64,000 nt of DNA, taken from contig CBDBMT010000003.1 of the NCBI GenBank assembly GCA_965207585.1, positions 3,348,001-3,412,000 on the forward strand, read 5' to 3'. The notes beneath the pieces were generated by a model, which made no database searches, was not told the origin of the DNA, and saw only the letters and a program-made list of their open reading frames with translations. Shown here one piece after another: positions 42,777 through 51,607 of the stretch. The stretch is from Bin87 sp965207585. Its GTDB lineage: Bacteria > Chloroflexota > Dehalococcoidia > Lucifugimonadales > UBA3495. The translations under genes were made by a program, and so were the position numbers. The first letter of the stretch is position 1, and the number at the start of each line of letters is the position of its first letter.

Positions 42777-44720
42777 TTGACCACCCCTGCCTCCCCAACC
42801 ATCGCTCCGTACGGTTCCTGGCGCTCGCCGATCACCGCCGATGCCATCGTCGCTGAGTCTATCGGCATCAGCAGCTTATCTTTAGATGGCGACGCGATTT
42901 TCTGGACGGAGTCTCGCCCGTCCGAGGGCGGGCGCTATGTCATAGTGCGCATGGAACCCGAGGGCTCAGTCTCCGACGTCAACCCCGCACCGTTCAATGC
43001 GCGCACCCGCGTCCACGAATACGGCGGCGGCGCCTGGATCGCCGATGCCGGAATGGTCTGGTTTTCGAACTTCGACGACCAGCGCCTGTATCGCATCGAC
43101 CCGAAAGGCACGCCGGAACCCATCACACCGGACGCCCCGCTGCGCTACGCCGACGCCGTGCTCGACCGCGCGCACAACCGGCTAATCTGCGTGCGGGAGG
43201 ATCATTCCGACCCCGACAACATCATCAACGCCATCGCGGGCGTCCCCGCCGACGGTTCTGGGGAGCAGACCGTCCTTTTCGCCGGCTGGGATTTCGTGTC
43301 CTCGCCCCGTCTGAGCCCGGATGGGTCCACGTTGGCCTGGATGTCTTGGAACCATCCCAACATGCCCTGGGACGGAACGCATCTTTGGACCGCTCCCGTT
43401 CTCGATGACGGCGCTTTGGGCGAGGTTACCCTGGTCGCGGGCGGCGAAACGGTTTCGGTGTGCCAACCCGAATGGTCTCCGGAGGGCGTGCTGCATTTCG
43501 TCGCCGATCAATCCGGCTGGTGGAACCTGTATCGCCTCCGCGACAGCGGCCCGGAGCCTCTCTATCCCGACGATGCCGAATACGGCCGTCCGCAGTGGGT
43601 GTTCGGCGCCCGCGCTTATGGATTCGCCGGCAACGGCAGCATCGTCTGCGCCGTCAATCGCCGGGGATCATGGTCCCTGAACCTCCTCAACCCGAACACA
43701 CGGGCGACCACCCAACTGGACGTGCCGGCGGGTGAGATGGGGCGGGGCGACTTGGTTGTGTCAGGGACCACCGCTGCTGTAATCGCAGGTGACGCTCGCC
43801 GGCCGATGTCCTTGATGCGGGTCAACCTCCGCAACGGTGAGTGGGAGACGGTTCGCCAGTCTGCTGCCATCGACGTGTCGTCTGACTACATCTCCCCGGC
43901 GCAGACCATCGAGTTTCCATCTACCGATGGCCGGCCGGCGTACGCCCTGTACTACACTCCCCGTAACCCCGACTATGTCGCCCCCGAAGGTACGCTGCCG
44001 CCGCTGCTGACCCTTAGCCACGGCGGACCTACCGGCGCCGCCTCCGGCGCGCTGGACCTGTCCATCCAGTATTGGACCACTCGAGGTTTTGCCGTCGTCG
44101 ACGTCGATTACGGCGGAAGCGTCGGATACGGCCGGGCCTACCGTCAGTTACTCAACGGCAACTGGGGCATCGTCGACGTGGACGACTGCGCCAATGCCGC
44201 TCTGCACCTGGTTCACCAGCATCTCGCCGACGGCAATCGGCTGGCCATCCGCGGTGGCAGCGCCGGCGGGTATACGACGCTGGCGGCGCTAGCCTTCCGC
44301 AACGTGTTTGCCGCCGGCGCCAGCTATTACGGCGTCTCCGATCTCACCGCATTGGCCGAGGATACCCATAAGTTCGAATCGCGTTACCTGGACCGGTTGG
44401 TCGCGCCCTATCCCGAAGGGGCGGAAACCTATCGGAGCCGCTCACCCATCACCCATACCGAAGGACTGTCCTGCCCGATCATCCTTTTCCAAGGGCTGGA
44501 GGACCGCATCGTCCCGCCCAATCAGGCCGAGATGATGTACGCAGCTGTGCGCTCCAAGGGTATCCCCTGCGCCTATCTGCCCTTCGAGGGCGAGCAGCAC
44601 GGCTTCCGCCGCGCCGAAAACATCAAGCGCGCCCTGGAAGCCGAGCTGTACTTCTACTCTCGGGTCTTCGCGTTCGACCTGCCCGACCCGGTTGAGCCGG
44701 TTCACATCGAGAACCTGTAG
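42777..44720 (+). CDS. S9 family prolyl oligopeptidase/acylaminoacyl-peptidase-like serine peptidase
   Basis: This 647-residue peptidase has an N-terminal beta-propeller (about 1-390, with repeated WSPEG and DGT blades) and a C-terminal alpha/beta hydrolase domain. The Ser nucleophile is in RGGSAGGYTTLAALAF, the Asp in LEDRIVPPNQAEMM and the His in EGEQHGFRRAEN. The start is a TTG at 42777 with GGAG seven bases before it; the open frame runs far upstream through the flavin gene, but those codons are not family sequence. There is no signal peptide, so it is cytoplasmic. It closes the operon that starts at 40869. Confidence 0.93.
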   Translation: MTTPASPTIAPYGSWRSPITADAIVAESIGISSLSLDGDAIFWTESRPSEGGRYVIVRMEPEGSVSDVNPAPFNARTRVHEYGGGAWIADAGMVWFSNFDDQRLYRIDPKGTPEPITPDAPLRYADAVLDRAHNRLICVREDHSDPDNIINAIAGVPADGSGEQTVLFAGWDFVSSPRLSPDGSTLAWMSWNHPNMPWDGTHLWTAPVLDDGALGEVTLVAGGETVSVCQPEWSPEGVLHFVADQSGWWNLYRLRDSGPEPLYPDDAEYGRPQWVFGARAYGFAGNGSIVCAVNRRGSWSLNLLNPNTRATTQLDVPAGEMGRGDLVVSGTTAAVIAGDARRPMSLMRVNLRNGEWETVRQSAAIDVSSDYISPAQTIEFPSTDGRPAYALYYTPRNPDYVAPEGTLPPLLTLSHGGPTGAASGALDLSIQYWTTRGFAVVDVDYGGSVGYGRAYRQLLNGNWGIVDVDDCANAALHLVHQHLADGNRLAIRGGSAGGYTTLAALAFRNVFAAGASYYGVSDLTALAEDTHKFESRYLDRLVAPYPEGAETYRSRSPITHTEGLSCPIILFQGLEDRIVPPNQAEMMYAAVRSKGIPCAYLPFEGEQHGFRRAENIKRALEAELYFYSRVFAFDLPDPVEPVHIENL

Positions 44721-44727
44721 CCTCGGG

Positions 44728-45912
44728 TCAGTACGCCGCCCGCAGCACTTCCATAATCGGGCCGGCATCCACCACCTGCTTGGGGTTGGTGCTCAGGCTG
44801 CGGTCCTGTAGCGTTGCCGTGGCAATGTACTCCAGGCCATCTTCCGGGACACCCACCTCCCGCAGGGTACGGGGCAGCTCCAGTTCGCGGCACAGTTCGT
44901 CCACCGCGTCGGCGGCGGCCAACCCGGCCTCCTCGTCGGTCATGGTGGAACTGGCCACGCCGATGGCCTCCGCGATGAGGCGTTGCCGGTCGGCGCAGGC
45001 GTCCAGGTTGTAGCGCATGCTGTGCGGCAGCAGGATCGCGTTGGCCTCGCCGTGCGGGACGTCATACAGCCCGCCCACGTGGTGGCAGGTTGCGGTGTTC
45101 AGCCCCAGGCCGCCGAAGGACCCCAGCGAAGCCATGGCGCACGCGGTCTTGGTGGCCAGCAGCGTGTCGATGTCCCCGTCCTTACAGTTGGGCAGGTTTT
45201 GGAACAGCAGCCGGATAGCGTGCAGAGCCATCCCGTCGCCGATGGGGTTATGCCCGGTTGAGTAAACCGTCTCGATAGCGATCCTCAGTTGACCGATGGC
45301 CGTGGAAACCAGGATCCGGAGCGGCGTGGTCGCCAGCGCTTGCCCGTCGATGACCACCGTGCGATGGGTAACGCCCTCCCCAGCGATACTGAGCTTGCGC
45401 CCCTGCGCCAGGTCCGTGACGCCGCCCCCGCCACGGCTGAACTCGGCGCATCCCATGGTCGTGGGTACGCTGATGATCGGTACCTTGGGCGAAGGCGTGG
45501 GTGGCACGGTGATCTTGTCCGGAGGCTCAAAGATGATGGCGTAGTCCCGAATATCGCCGCCCTCGCCGAGCAGGACGGCTATGGCCTTGGTCGTGTCGTG
45601 CGTGCTGCCGCCACCCACGCTGATGAAGACGTCCGGCTGCGTTTCCTGGGCCATCGCCGCGCCGGCCTCAACCGTTTGCACCGGCGAATGCGGGGCAACC
45701 CCCGAGTACGTCCCAACGTATCGTGATCCCAGTGCCTCCTGGACGCGCGGCACCACGTCGCACGCGCTCAAAATAGTGGGTCCGCAGGTGATCACAGCTC
45801 GGCTGGCGCCCAGCCCATCCACAACTGCCGGCAAGTCGTCTATCGCGGTTTCCCGACAGATGACGTCCTGGTGCAGCGGGTCGTATCGGTATCGCAGTGT
45901 GCTCGTGGTCAT
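44728..45912 (-). CDS. Iron-containing alcohol dehydrogenase (maleylacetate reductase-like)
   Basis: This 394-residue dehydrogenase has the NAD-binding ISVGGGSTHDTTKAI, the iron ligands in ATCHHVGGLYDVPHGEANA, and the LLPHSMRYN segment; these fit the iron-containing ADH/maleylacetate reductase family. The ATG at 45912 follows GGGAG. The 81 upstream codons of the same frame are not family sequence. It lies seven bases from the S9 peptidase stop on the opposite strand. The substrate is unknown; maleylacetate reduction in aromatic catabolism or an aldehyde reduction are the main options. Confidence 0.92.
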   Translation of the reverse strand: MTTSTLRYRYDPLHQDVICRETAIDDLPAVVDGLGASRAVITCGPTILSACDVVPRVQEALGSRYVGTYSGVAPHSPVQTVEAGAAMAQETQPDVFISVGGGSTHDTTKAIAVLLGEGGDIRDYAIIFEPPDKITVPPTPSPKVPIISVPTTMGCAEFSRGGGGVTDLAQGRKLSIAGEGVTHRTVVIDGQALATTPLRILVSTAIGQLRIAIETVYSTGHNPIGDGMALHAIRLLFQNLPNCKDGDIDTLLATKTACAMASLGSFGGLGLNTATCHHVGGLYDVPHGEANAILLPHSMRYNLDACADRQRLIAEAIGVASSTMTDEEAGLAAADAVDELCRELELPRTLREVGVPEDGLEYIATATLQDRSLSTNPKQVVDAGPIMEVLRAAY

Positions 45913-45968
45913 GGCTAACGTCTCCCGTGTATTGGCTGCAAGGTCCGATAGCAGGGACGAGCCTCGCA

Positions 45969-46319
45969 TCAAATGTAGAGCATTTGGTTGCGCATTTCGT
46001 CCGCCGTGATCGCGTTCAGCAGTTGGAACAGGCGATTGACAGTTTCGTAAGGCCGTCTGCGAACCGCAATGATGATTCCGGCGTGTGCCAGACCTTCGGT
46101 TGCGTATTGACGGTGCAATTCCTGGAAATCCCCACGATTGTGCGTCACTAAACATAGACCTCGGTCCGCGGCATACGCAAGCTGCTCGGCGTCCTGCTTG
46201 CCCAGCTGACCCGCGCCACGCGCCGCCACAGTTCTGAATCCTCGAGCGGTAGTCAACTCTGCGATAACGAGGTGCACGTCTTCATCAAGGTAGATTGATA
46301 TGAACAGTTCGCCGTTCAC
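45969..46319 (-). CDS. DUF5615 PIN-like toxin candidate
   Basis: This 116-residue protein fits DUF5615/Mut7-C PIN-like nucleases: YLDEDVHLVIAELTTARGF holds the first Asp pair, and DAEQLAYAADRGLCLVTHNRGDF carries the later acidic residues of the metal site. These are common partners of DUF433 antitoxins. Its GTG start overlaps the DUF433 stop (GTGA), confirming the pair. Confidence 0.85.
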   Translation of the reverse strand: MNGELFISIYLDEDVHLVIAELTTARGFRTVAARGAGQLGKQDAEQLAYAADRGLCLVTHNRGDFQELHRQYATEGLAHAGIIIAVRRRPYETVNRLFQLLNAITADEMRNQMLYI

Positions 46320-46612
46320 AGGTTCCTGACGCTCGGATGAATAAGTTCAGGTGGGACTTGGTTTTTTGCGATGTACCGGTTTATCTCTTCGGTGTGATCG
46401 CAGTAGTAACTGAGGGCGTCAAACACGGCAGCCAAGCTCAGGTGGGGTAGTCCGCTGCGGATCTCTTCCGGCGCGTATCCCAATCGCCAGAGTTCTGCAA
46501 TAGCGCGCACCGGAGTGCGCGTGCCTTTCACGATGGGCTCTTCACTGAGAATGCCTTTTTTCCTGATGATGTAACAGTGCTCGGTCAAAGTTACTCCCGC
46601 TTCTTCAACCAT
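46316..46612 (-). CDS. DUF433 antitoxin
   Basis: This 98-residue DUF433 protein has GILSEEPIVKGTRTPVRAIAE followed by LGYAPEEIRSGLPHLSLAAVFDALSYYCDH, the conserved winged-helix-like core used to bind DNA and the partner PIN-like protein. The ATG follows AGGAGAG. It precedes the DUF5615 gene and should repress the pair. A small frame (46640-46759) lies just upstream. Confidence 0.88.
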   Translation of the reverse strand: MVEEAGVTLTEHCYIIRKKGILSEEPIVKGTRTPVRAIAELWRLGYAPEEIRSGLPHLSLAAVFDALSYYCDHTEEINRYIAKNQVPPELIHPSVRNL

Positions 46613-46639
46613 GATCCGGCTCTCCTGTAATCATCACGT

Positions 46640-46759
46640 TCAACTGAGACTCCCGCGACCGTCAGGCCAGAGGATGGTGCCTCGTTCATCGTACATCACC
46701 AATGTTGCACTGTGCGGATGATGTTGACCGCTGCGGTTGAACTCGTGGTAGCGCGTCAT
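46640..46759 (-). CDS. Possible 39-residue protein
   Basis: A short frame (MTRYHEFNRSGQHHPHSAT, then LVMYDERGTILWPDGRG) lies in the 195-base gap between the helicase and the DUF433 gene. It has coding-like composition but a weak ribosome site and no family. It could be real, a remnant, or chance. Confidence 0.25.
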   Translation of the reverse strand: MTRYHEFNRSGQHHPHSATLVMYDERGTILWPDGRGSLS

Positions 46760-46807
46760 AACCGACCGGGATGGTAAGATCTTCTTTGCAGCATGTCGCT
46801 CACGGCG

Positions 46808-49045
46808 TCAATCTTGGTTGGGGTTACTGCCGGCCGCAATTTTACCGCTCAGTTCTGTGGCTTTCTGACGGTCAATCTCCGCCTTTTCGGAACAGCCAAT
46901 CTTCTCGTACATTTCGGCCCTTCGTTCATACATACCGCATAGAATAACTATGCCGAAGGAATCACTATCCGGATCAATCTTTGTCTCAATTGATGCAAAA
47001 TCGGCTTTGGATGATTCTATGTTTCCGAGTTCAATGTGAATGGATGCGCGCATCAAATAAAGAAATCCTGAATAATTGTCGTCCTCTGTCAAGTGGATGG
47101 CAATGCTGTAATCCGAGAGCGCGTCCTCCAAATGACCAGCTTTGCGAAAAGCAGAGGCACGGCTTGAGTACAGGCCATTGTCCGACACCTGCAATTCAAT
47201 TGCCTGTGAATAATTGTCTAGTGCTTCCTCAAACCGTTCCATTGCCAGCAAAGCATCAGCGCGGTACTTGTAAGCAAAGGTGAACTGTGGATTGCGCTCG
47301 ACGGCGATGCTGAGATCTATAACCGCATCGTCATATCGCTTCAGGTTATGATACGCCGTCCCACGCAAGGCGTAAGCTCTTGCAATTCTGGCAGATTCCG
47401 GTGCTGATGCGATACCAGTTTCCAAGTCAGCGACTACATTGAGCCAATCCCTTGATGAACTGTACTTGCTATTCCCAATTGCCCGATTTATGTACGAATT
47501 GTACCCTGTGGGACTGACCGCAATGTCTGGTGAATCTGGCCATCGAGGCAAGCCTATGGAGCGGTGGAAATTATCATCGCAATTATCGCAAACCGGCTCG
47601 TGATTCACTTCGCAGATCAACTCACGGGTCCATTCACTGAACGGCTTGTTGCGCCGGCAGTATTCGCAACGCCTTCGACTTCGGCTACCGATGCCGATTT
47701 CGGCGTGCTTATCAGGGTGGCAACGATCACACACGCTCTCATGCTCGTGAGGACACCTATCTTCTTCCGACCAACGGCTCCATGGGCGGAACTTGCAACA
47801 GCGTGGGCAACGCTTGCCCAAATCCGTCCCGCATTCCGGGCAATTGTGGTGTGCGGGATGGGCCATGTAGTTGCATTCGTGGCAGTAGCGCACCGGAGGA
47901 TCTCCGGCCACTGGATTACCTCGGGCAGCCAGCGACCATTCACGGTAATCTTCTGGTAGGCCATGTTCTTCCGCGTTTCCGGCGAGGTCCAGGATCAGGC
48001 AGTCGCTCCCGTCATCTTTGGGCCGCAAACCCCGGCCCACCATTTGCAGGTACAGAGCCAGGCTTTTGGTAGGACGAGTTATCATCACGCAGGAGGCATC
48101 GGGCAAGTCAAAGCCTTCGGTGGCTACGGCCACATTAACCAGCGCCGTAAGCTTTCCGGCCTTGAAATCGGCGATTGCCCTCTCTCGCTCATCCTGCGGC
48201 GTGTCGGACAATATCGCCGCGGCGAAGATTCCTCTATTGGTGAACTCTCGCACCAAGTTAGCAGCGTGACCTTTTGAAACGGCATAGGCAACAGTCTGCC
48301 GGCCTGCCGCCATTCGACGCCAGTAATTCACCGCCAAAGTGGTCATTATGAAATTGCCGCCATCGCCGCTGTCATCGTTGGCTTTTGCGATGCCACCTTC
48401 CGTGAAATCGCCCAGTTGGCCGACTTCGCCGCCTTTGATTCTGTCATCTGGTGTTGGCGCAAATACACGAGAGTGCGCCAAGTACCCATCGTCCTGCATC
48501 TCCGTCGTCTGCCGCCCCGTAACCAGCGTATGAAACAGGTGGTCAAAACCTTCCCGCTGAGACAGTCGCCATGGCGTGGCCGTTAGTCCCCAAACCCGGC
48601 CGGGCCATTGTTCGATGGCACGTTCCCAACCGGTGGCGGGAGCGTGATGAGCCTCGTCAATAACCAGCAAGTCATCCGGGCTGTAGTTGTCCCAGACCGC
48701 TGTAGAATCCTTGTTGCGCCGGCTTACCGTCTGCGCCTTCAGAATCACAATGCCATTGACGATTCGAGGTGCCGGCCGTCGCGGATTCCAACTATCCGTG
48801 CCTGCCATTGCAGACACAGACCAATTTGATGACAATCGTTCCTCAGTCTGATTAGCCAGTTCTTCCCGGTGCGTCAGCCAAACCGACTTACGCCCGTCAA
48901 CAAGAAAATCCTTCAGCAACGCGCCGGCAATCTCGGTCTTGCCACCACCAGTGGGCAACTGAGTCATTACCCTCGCTCCTTCCGGGGCGAGGGCGGCTTG
49001 GGATCGTTCCAGCAGGTCTTGCTGGTAGGGACGCAACGTAATCAT
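46808..49045 (-). CDS. SF2 (DEAH-type) helicase fused to a cysteine-rich array and TPR repeats
   Basis: This 745-residue protein has three parts. Residues 1-370 are an SF2 helicase/ATPase core with Walker A (PTGGGKTEIAG, GKT at 34-36), THREELANQ, DEAH at 130-133, LTATPWR and the arginine-finger QMVGRGLRP. Residues about 385-490 have several CxxC pairs (CHEC, CPEC, CPRC, CDRC, CEYC, CDNC), a cysteine-rich array that could bind several zinc ions. Residues about 530-735 are about five TPR repeats (YALRGTAYHNLKRYDDAVID; YKYRADALLAMERFEEALDN). The last 250 codons are more A/T-rich than neighbours, suggesting transfer. The fusion layout is unfamiliar to me. The neighbouring DUF433/DUF5615 pair supports a defence or mobile context. 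Confidence 0.88.
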   Translation of the reverse strand: MITLRPYQQDLLERSQAALAPEGARVMTQLPTGGGKTEIAGALLKDFLVDGRKSVWLTHREELANQTEERLSSNWSVSAMAGTDSWNPRRPAPRIVNGIVILKAQTVSRRNKDSTAVWDNYSPDDLLVIDEAHHAPATGWERAIEQWPGRVWGLTATPWRLSQREGFDHLFHTLVTGRQTTEMQDDGYLAHSRVFAPTPDDRIKGGEVGQLGDFTEGGIAKANDDSGDGGNFIMTTLAVNYWRRMAAGRQTVAYAVSKGHAANLVREFTNRGIFAAAILSDTPQDERERAIADFKAGKLTALVNVAVATEGFDLPDASCVMITRPTKSLALYLQMVGRGLRPKDDGSDCLILDLAGNAEEHGLPEDYREWSLAARGNPVAGDPPVRYCHECNYMAHPAHHNCPECGTDLGKRCPRCCKFRPWSRWSEEDRCPHEHESVCDRCHPDKHAEIGIGSRSRRRCEYCRRNKPFSEWTRELICEVNHEPVCDNCDDNFHRSIGLPRWPDSPDIAVSPTGYNSYINRAIGNSKYSSSRDWLNVVADLETGIASAPESARIARAYALRGTAYHNLKRYDDAVIDLSIAVERNPQFTFAYKYRADALLAMERFEEALDNYSQAIELQVSDNGLYSSRASAFRKAGHLEDALSDYSIAIHLTEDDNYSGFLYLMRASIHIELGNIESSKADFASIETKIDPDSDSFGIVILCGMYERRAEMYEKIGCSEKAEIDRQKATELSGKIAAGSNPNQD

Positions 49046-49067
49046 GGACTCGCCATTGCAACAGTTC

Positions 49068-49586
49068 TTACTGGTTCAGCCCCCTTTGCATCCCCCGCAG
49101 GTAGCCGGCTTGGCCGCCGTGCTGGTTCACTTCCCAGATGAGCAGGCGGAACATATCGGCCACCGCCATGCTTTCTCCCCGGCGGTTGGTCATCTGGGTG
49201 CTCACCAGCGACTCGTCGTCGTGGCCGTCGAGGAATTCCAGCAGGTTGTTGCGCGCGGCGTCGGCGTACTCTATGAGGAGCGCTTTCCCGGGGCACTGCC
49301 AGCCGGTCAGGTCTTCCACGGTGTAGCCAAAGCCCACGTTCATGGGTTCCGGCTCAAACCCCAATCTCGCCGCCCATTCGCGCTCGTAGAGTTGCTGCTC
49401 CTGCTTGGCCAGCGATTGCACCCACATGTCCAGGGCGCGCCCGTAGTGCCATACGATGAATCCGATGGAATGGCACTGCTCGTTGGGCGTGAACTCGATC
49501 TCCTCCTGGGTCAGACCATCCACGTACCGGACCAGCCATTCCCAGTTGGCGTCGAACGATTCCTTGATGAACTCTTTGAGCGCCAT
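49068..49586 (-). CDS. DinB-like/DUF664-type protein
   Basis: This 172-residue all-helical protein resembles the DinB four-helix bundle: MALKEFIKESFDANWEWLV, SIGFIVWHYGRALDMWVQ (a His in the metal position) and LLIWEVNQHGGQAGYLRG (a second His). Such proteins may act as thiol transferases or metal-binding enzymes. The start at 49586 follows GGGGGAAAA. It is next to enoyl-CoA hydratase and acyl-CoA dehydrogenase genes and likely shares their transcript. The exact function is unknown. Confidence 0.8.
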   Translation of the reverse strand: MALKEFIKESFDANWEWLVRYVDGLTQEEIEFTPNEQCHSIGFIVWHYGRALDMWVQSLAKQEQQLYEREWAARLGFEPEPMNVGFGYTVEDLTGWQCPGKALLIEYADAARNNLLEFLDGHDDESLVSTQMTNRRGESMAVADMFRLLIWEVNQHGGQAGYLRGMQRGLNQ

Positions 49587-49605
49587 GATTTTCCCCCGCC
49601 TGCTT

Positions 49606-50382
49606 TCAGGTGGTCCAGACCGGTTGCCGCTTTTCCAGGAACGCCGAGATGCCCTCCTTGGCGTCATCGGCCAGGAGGTTGTCCACCATGACCTTGCTCG
49701 CGAACTGGTACGCCGATGGCCGGTCCATCTCGATCTGCTGGTAGAACGCCGCCTTGCCCAGGGCCAGCGTGTGCGCACTGGCCGAGGCGATCTGATGCGC
49801 CAATTCGGTTACCTGCTGCTCCAGTTCGTCGGCCGGCGCGATACGACTGATGAGACCAAACTCCAGGGCTTCACGCGCTGAAATCGGTTTGCCGGTCAGC
49901 AGCATTTCCATTGCCTTTTTCGGCATCACCGACCGGGCCACCGCGACCCCGGGCGTGGTGCAGAACAGGCCGATCTGCACGCCAGGCGTGGCGAAAGCCG
50001 CGGTGTCCGCCGCCACGGCTATGTCGCAGGTAGCCACCAACTGGCAACCTGCGGCCGTAGCCAGGCCTTGGACCTGCGCTACAACCGGCTTGGGCAACAG
50101 GCGAATGGCCTCCATAACCCGCGTGCAGGCCTCGAATACAGCCGTGTATTCGGCAGCATCGCCGTTCACCAGCTCGTTCAGGTCGTGGCCCGAGCTGAAC
50201 ACCGGCCCCTCTGAGCGCAGAACCACAACGCGCACATTCGAATCGTCCGAGATTTCGCCCAGCAGACGCTCCAGCGCCTCCAGTGTTGGAGACGACAGAG
50301 CGTTGCGCCGCTCCGGATTGTTCAGTGTAAGTGTGGCTACACCGTGGGCGTCCAGCGAGTAGAGGACGGGGGAATCTGACAT
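49606..50382 (-). CDS. Enoyl-CoA hydratase/isomerase
   Basis: This 258-residue crotonase-fold protein has LDAHGVATLTLNNPERRNAL, SEGPVFSSGHDLNEL with the oxyanion-hole region, GLATAAGCQLVATCDIAVA and CTTPGVAVARSVM. The second oxyanion Gly (in ATAAGCQ) is in place; the catalytic Glu positions are not the textbook pair, so it may be an isomerase-like variant. It lies four bases downstream of the acyl-CoA dehydrogenase gene, so the two should act on the same acyl-CoA. Confidence 0.93.
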   Translation of the reverse strand: MSDSPVLYSLDAHGVATLTLNNPERRNALSSPTLEALERLLGEISDDSNVRVVVLRSEGPVFSSGHDLNELVNGDAAEYTAVFEACTRVMEAIRLLPKPVVAQVQGLATAAGCQLVATCDIAVAADTAAFATPGVQIGLFCTTPGVAVARSVMPKKAMEMLLTGKPISAREALEFGLISRIAPADELEQQVTELAHQIASASAHTLALGKAAFYQQIEMDRPSAYQFASKVMVDNLLADDAKEGISAFLEKRQPVWTT

Positions 50383-50386
50383 GTGC

Positions 50387-51559
50387 TTAACCCCTCGGCA
50401 GGCCCAGGCCACGGCTGGCGATGATGTTGCGCTGCACTTCGCTGGTTCCGGCGGCGATGGTATGAGAGAACGCGCGGAGCCAGTGCTCCTGCATGTCGGC
50501 TTCCATCGGGGTCCATTTCTCGTCGCGCAGCCCGCCGTACATCCCCATGATCTCCAGGCACGACGCGGTGGTCCTTTGCACCGTCTCGCTGCCGAAGACC
50601 TTCGACATAGAGGCTTCCTTGTTGGGCACCAGTCCCTCACCCTGCATCCACGCCACGTTGTACGCGATCAGCCTGGCCACTTCGCACTCGATATACCGGT
50701 CGGCCAGCGCGTTGCGAACCCAAGGTTCCTGGCTGAGCGGCTTCCCGTTCCGCCGGATGCCGTCCGCCCACTGCCGGGTGTCGTCCAGGTGCCTGCGGGC
50801 CGCCGCTGAGTAGTCGATGCCGGAACGCTCGAAGTCCAGCAACGTCACTGCCACGTACCAACCACGATTCTCCTCGCCCACGATGTTCCGTGCCGGCACT
50901 CGCACGTTGTCGAAAATCACCTGGTTGAACTCGTGGCGGCCGCCCATGTTGATGATGGGTCGCACCTCAATCCCGGGCGTTTTCATATCGACCAGGAAAA
51001 AGCTGATGCCCCGGTGCTTCGGCGCGTCGGTATCGGTCCGCGTCAGCAGCATGATCCAGTCGCCCCGGTGGCCCATGGAGGTCCAGATCTTGCTCCCGTT
51101 GATCACGAACTCGTCGCCGTCGCGGATGGCACGGGTGCTCAGCGACGCCAGGTCCGAACCCGATTCTGGCTCACTGTACCCCTGGCACCACTGCACCTCG
51201 CCCTTGGCAACCGGCGGCAGGTGCTCCGTTTTCTGTTCGTCAGTCCCGTGAATCATGAGCGTCGCGCCCATCATCCGGACGCCGAAGTTATCCCGCCCGG
51301 GAGCTCGGTGGTACGTCATCTCCTCGTTGAAGATGGCCGTGCGTACCGGCGAAGCTTTCTGCCCGCCATATTCCTCAGGCCAGTGCATGGTGAGCCAGCC
51401 GCGGTCGGCAAGTTTTCGACGCACTTCCAAGGTACGTTCCCAATTTTCTTCACCGGAGCCCCGTTCTCCCAGCTCCCATTCCGGAACATATTCCTCGTCG
51501 ATGAATTGCCGCAAATCACTTTGGAAGTTGGCGTCCGCGGCGCTGAGTTGGAACTCCAT
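50387..51559 (-). CDS. Acyl-CoA dehydrogenase
   Basis: This 390-residue flavoenzyme of the ACAD family oxidises an acyl-CoA, passing electrons to ETF. Typical segments are WCQGYSEPESGSDLASL (substrate/FAD loop), INGSKIWTSMGH, and the C-terminal GTSEVQRNIIASRGLG. The catalytic Glu cannot be confidently placed from sequence. The ATG follows GGAG. It is coupled to the enoyl-CoA hydratase and a DinB-like gene, with an SDR upstream, an arrangement typical of a beta-oxidation-like or branched-acid pathway. Confidence 0.96.
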   Translation of the reverse strand: MEFQLSAADANFQSDLRQFIDEEYVPEWELGERGSGEENWERTLEVRRKLADRGWLTMHWPEEYGGQKASPVRTAIFNEEMTYHRAPGRDNFGVRMMGATLMIHGTDEQKTEHLPPVAKGEVQWCQGYSEPESGSDLASLSTRAIRDGDEFVINGSKIWTSMGHRGDWIMLLTRTDTDAPKHRGISFFLVDMKTPGIEVRPIINMGGRHEFNQVIFDNVRVPARNIVGEENRGWYVAVTLLDFERSGIDYSAAARRHLDDTRQWADGIRRNGKPLSQEPWVRNALADRYIECEVARLIAYNVAWMQGEGLVPNKEASMSKVFGSETVQRTTASCLEIMGMYGGLRDEKWTPMEADMQEHWLRAFSHTIAAGTSEVQRNIIASRGLGLPRG

Positions 51560-51607
51560 GGTTGATCTCCTGATGCCGACGTTTCGGCCATATTATCACG
51601 GGGTTGA

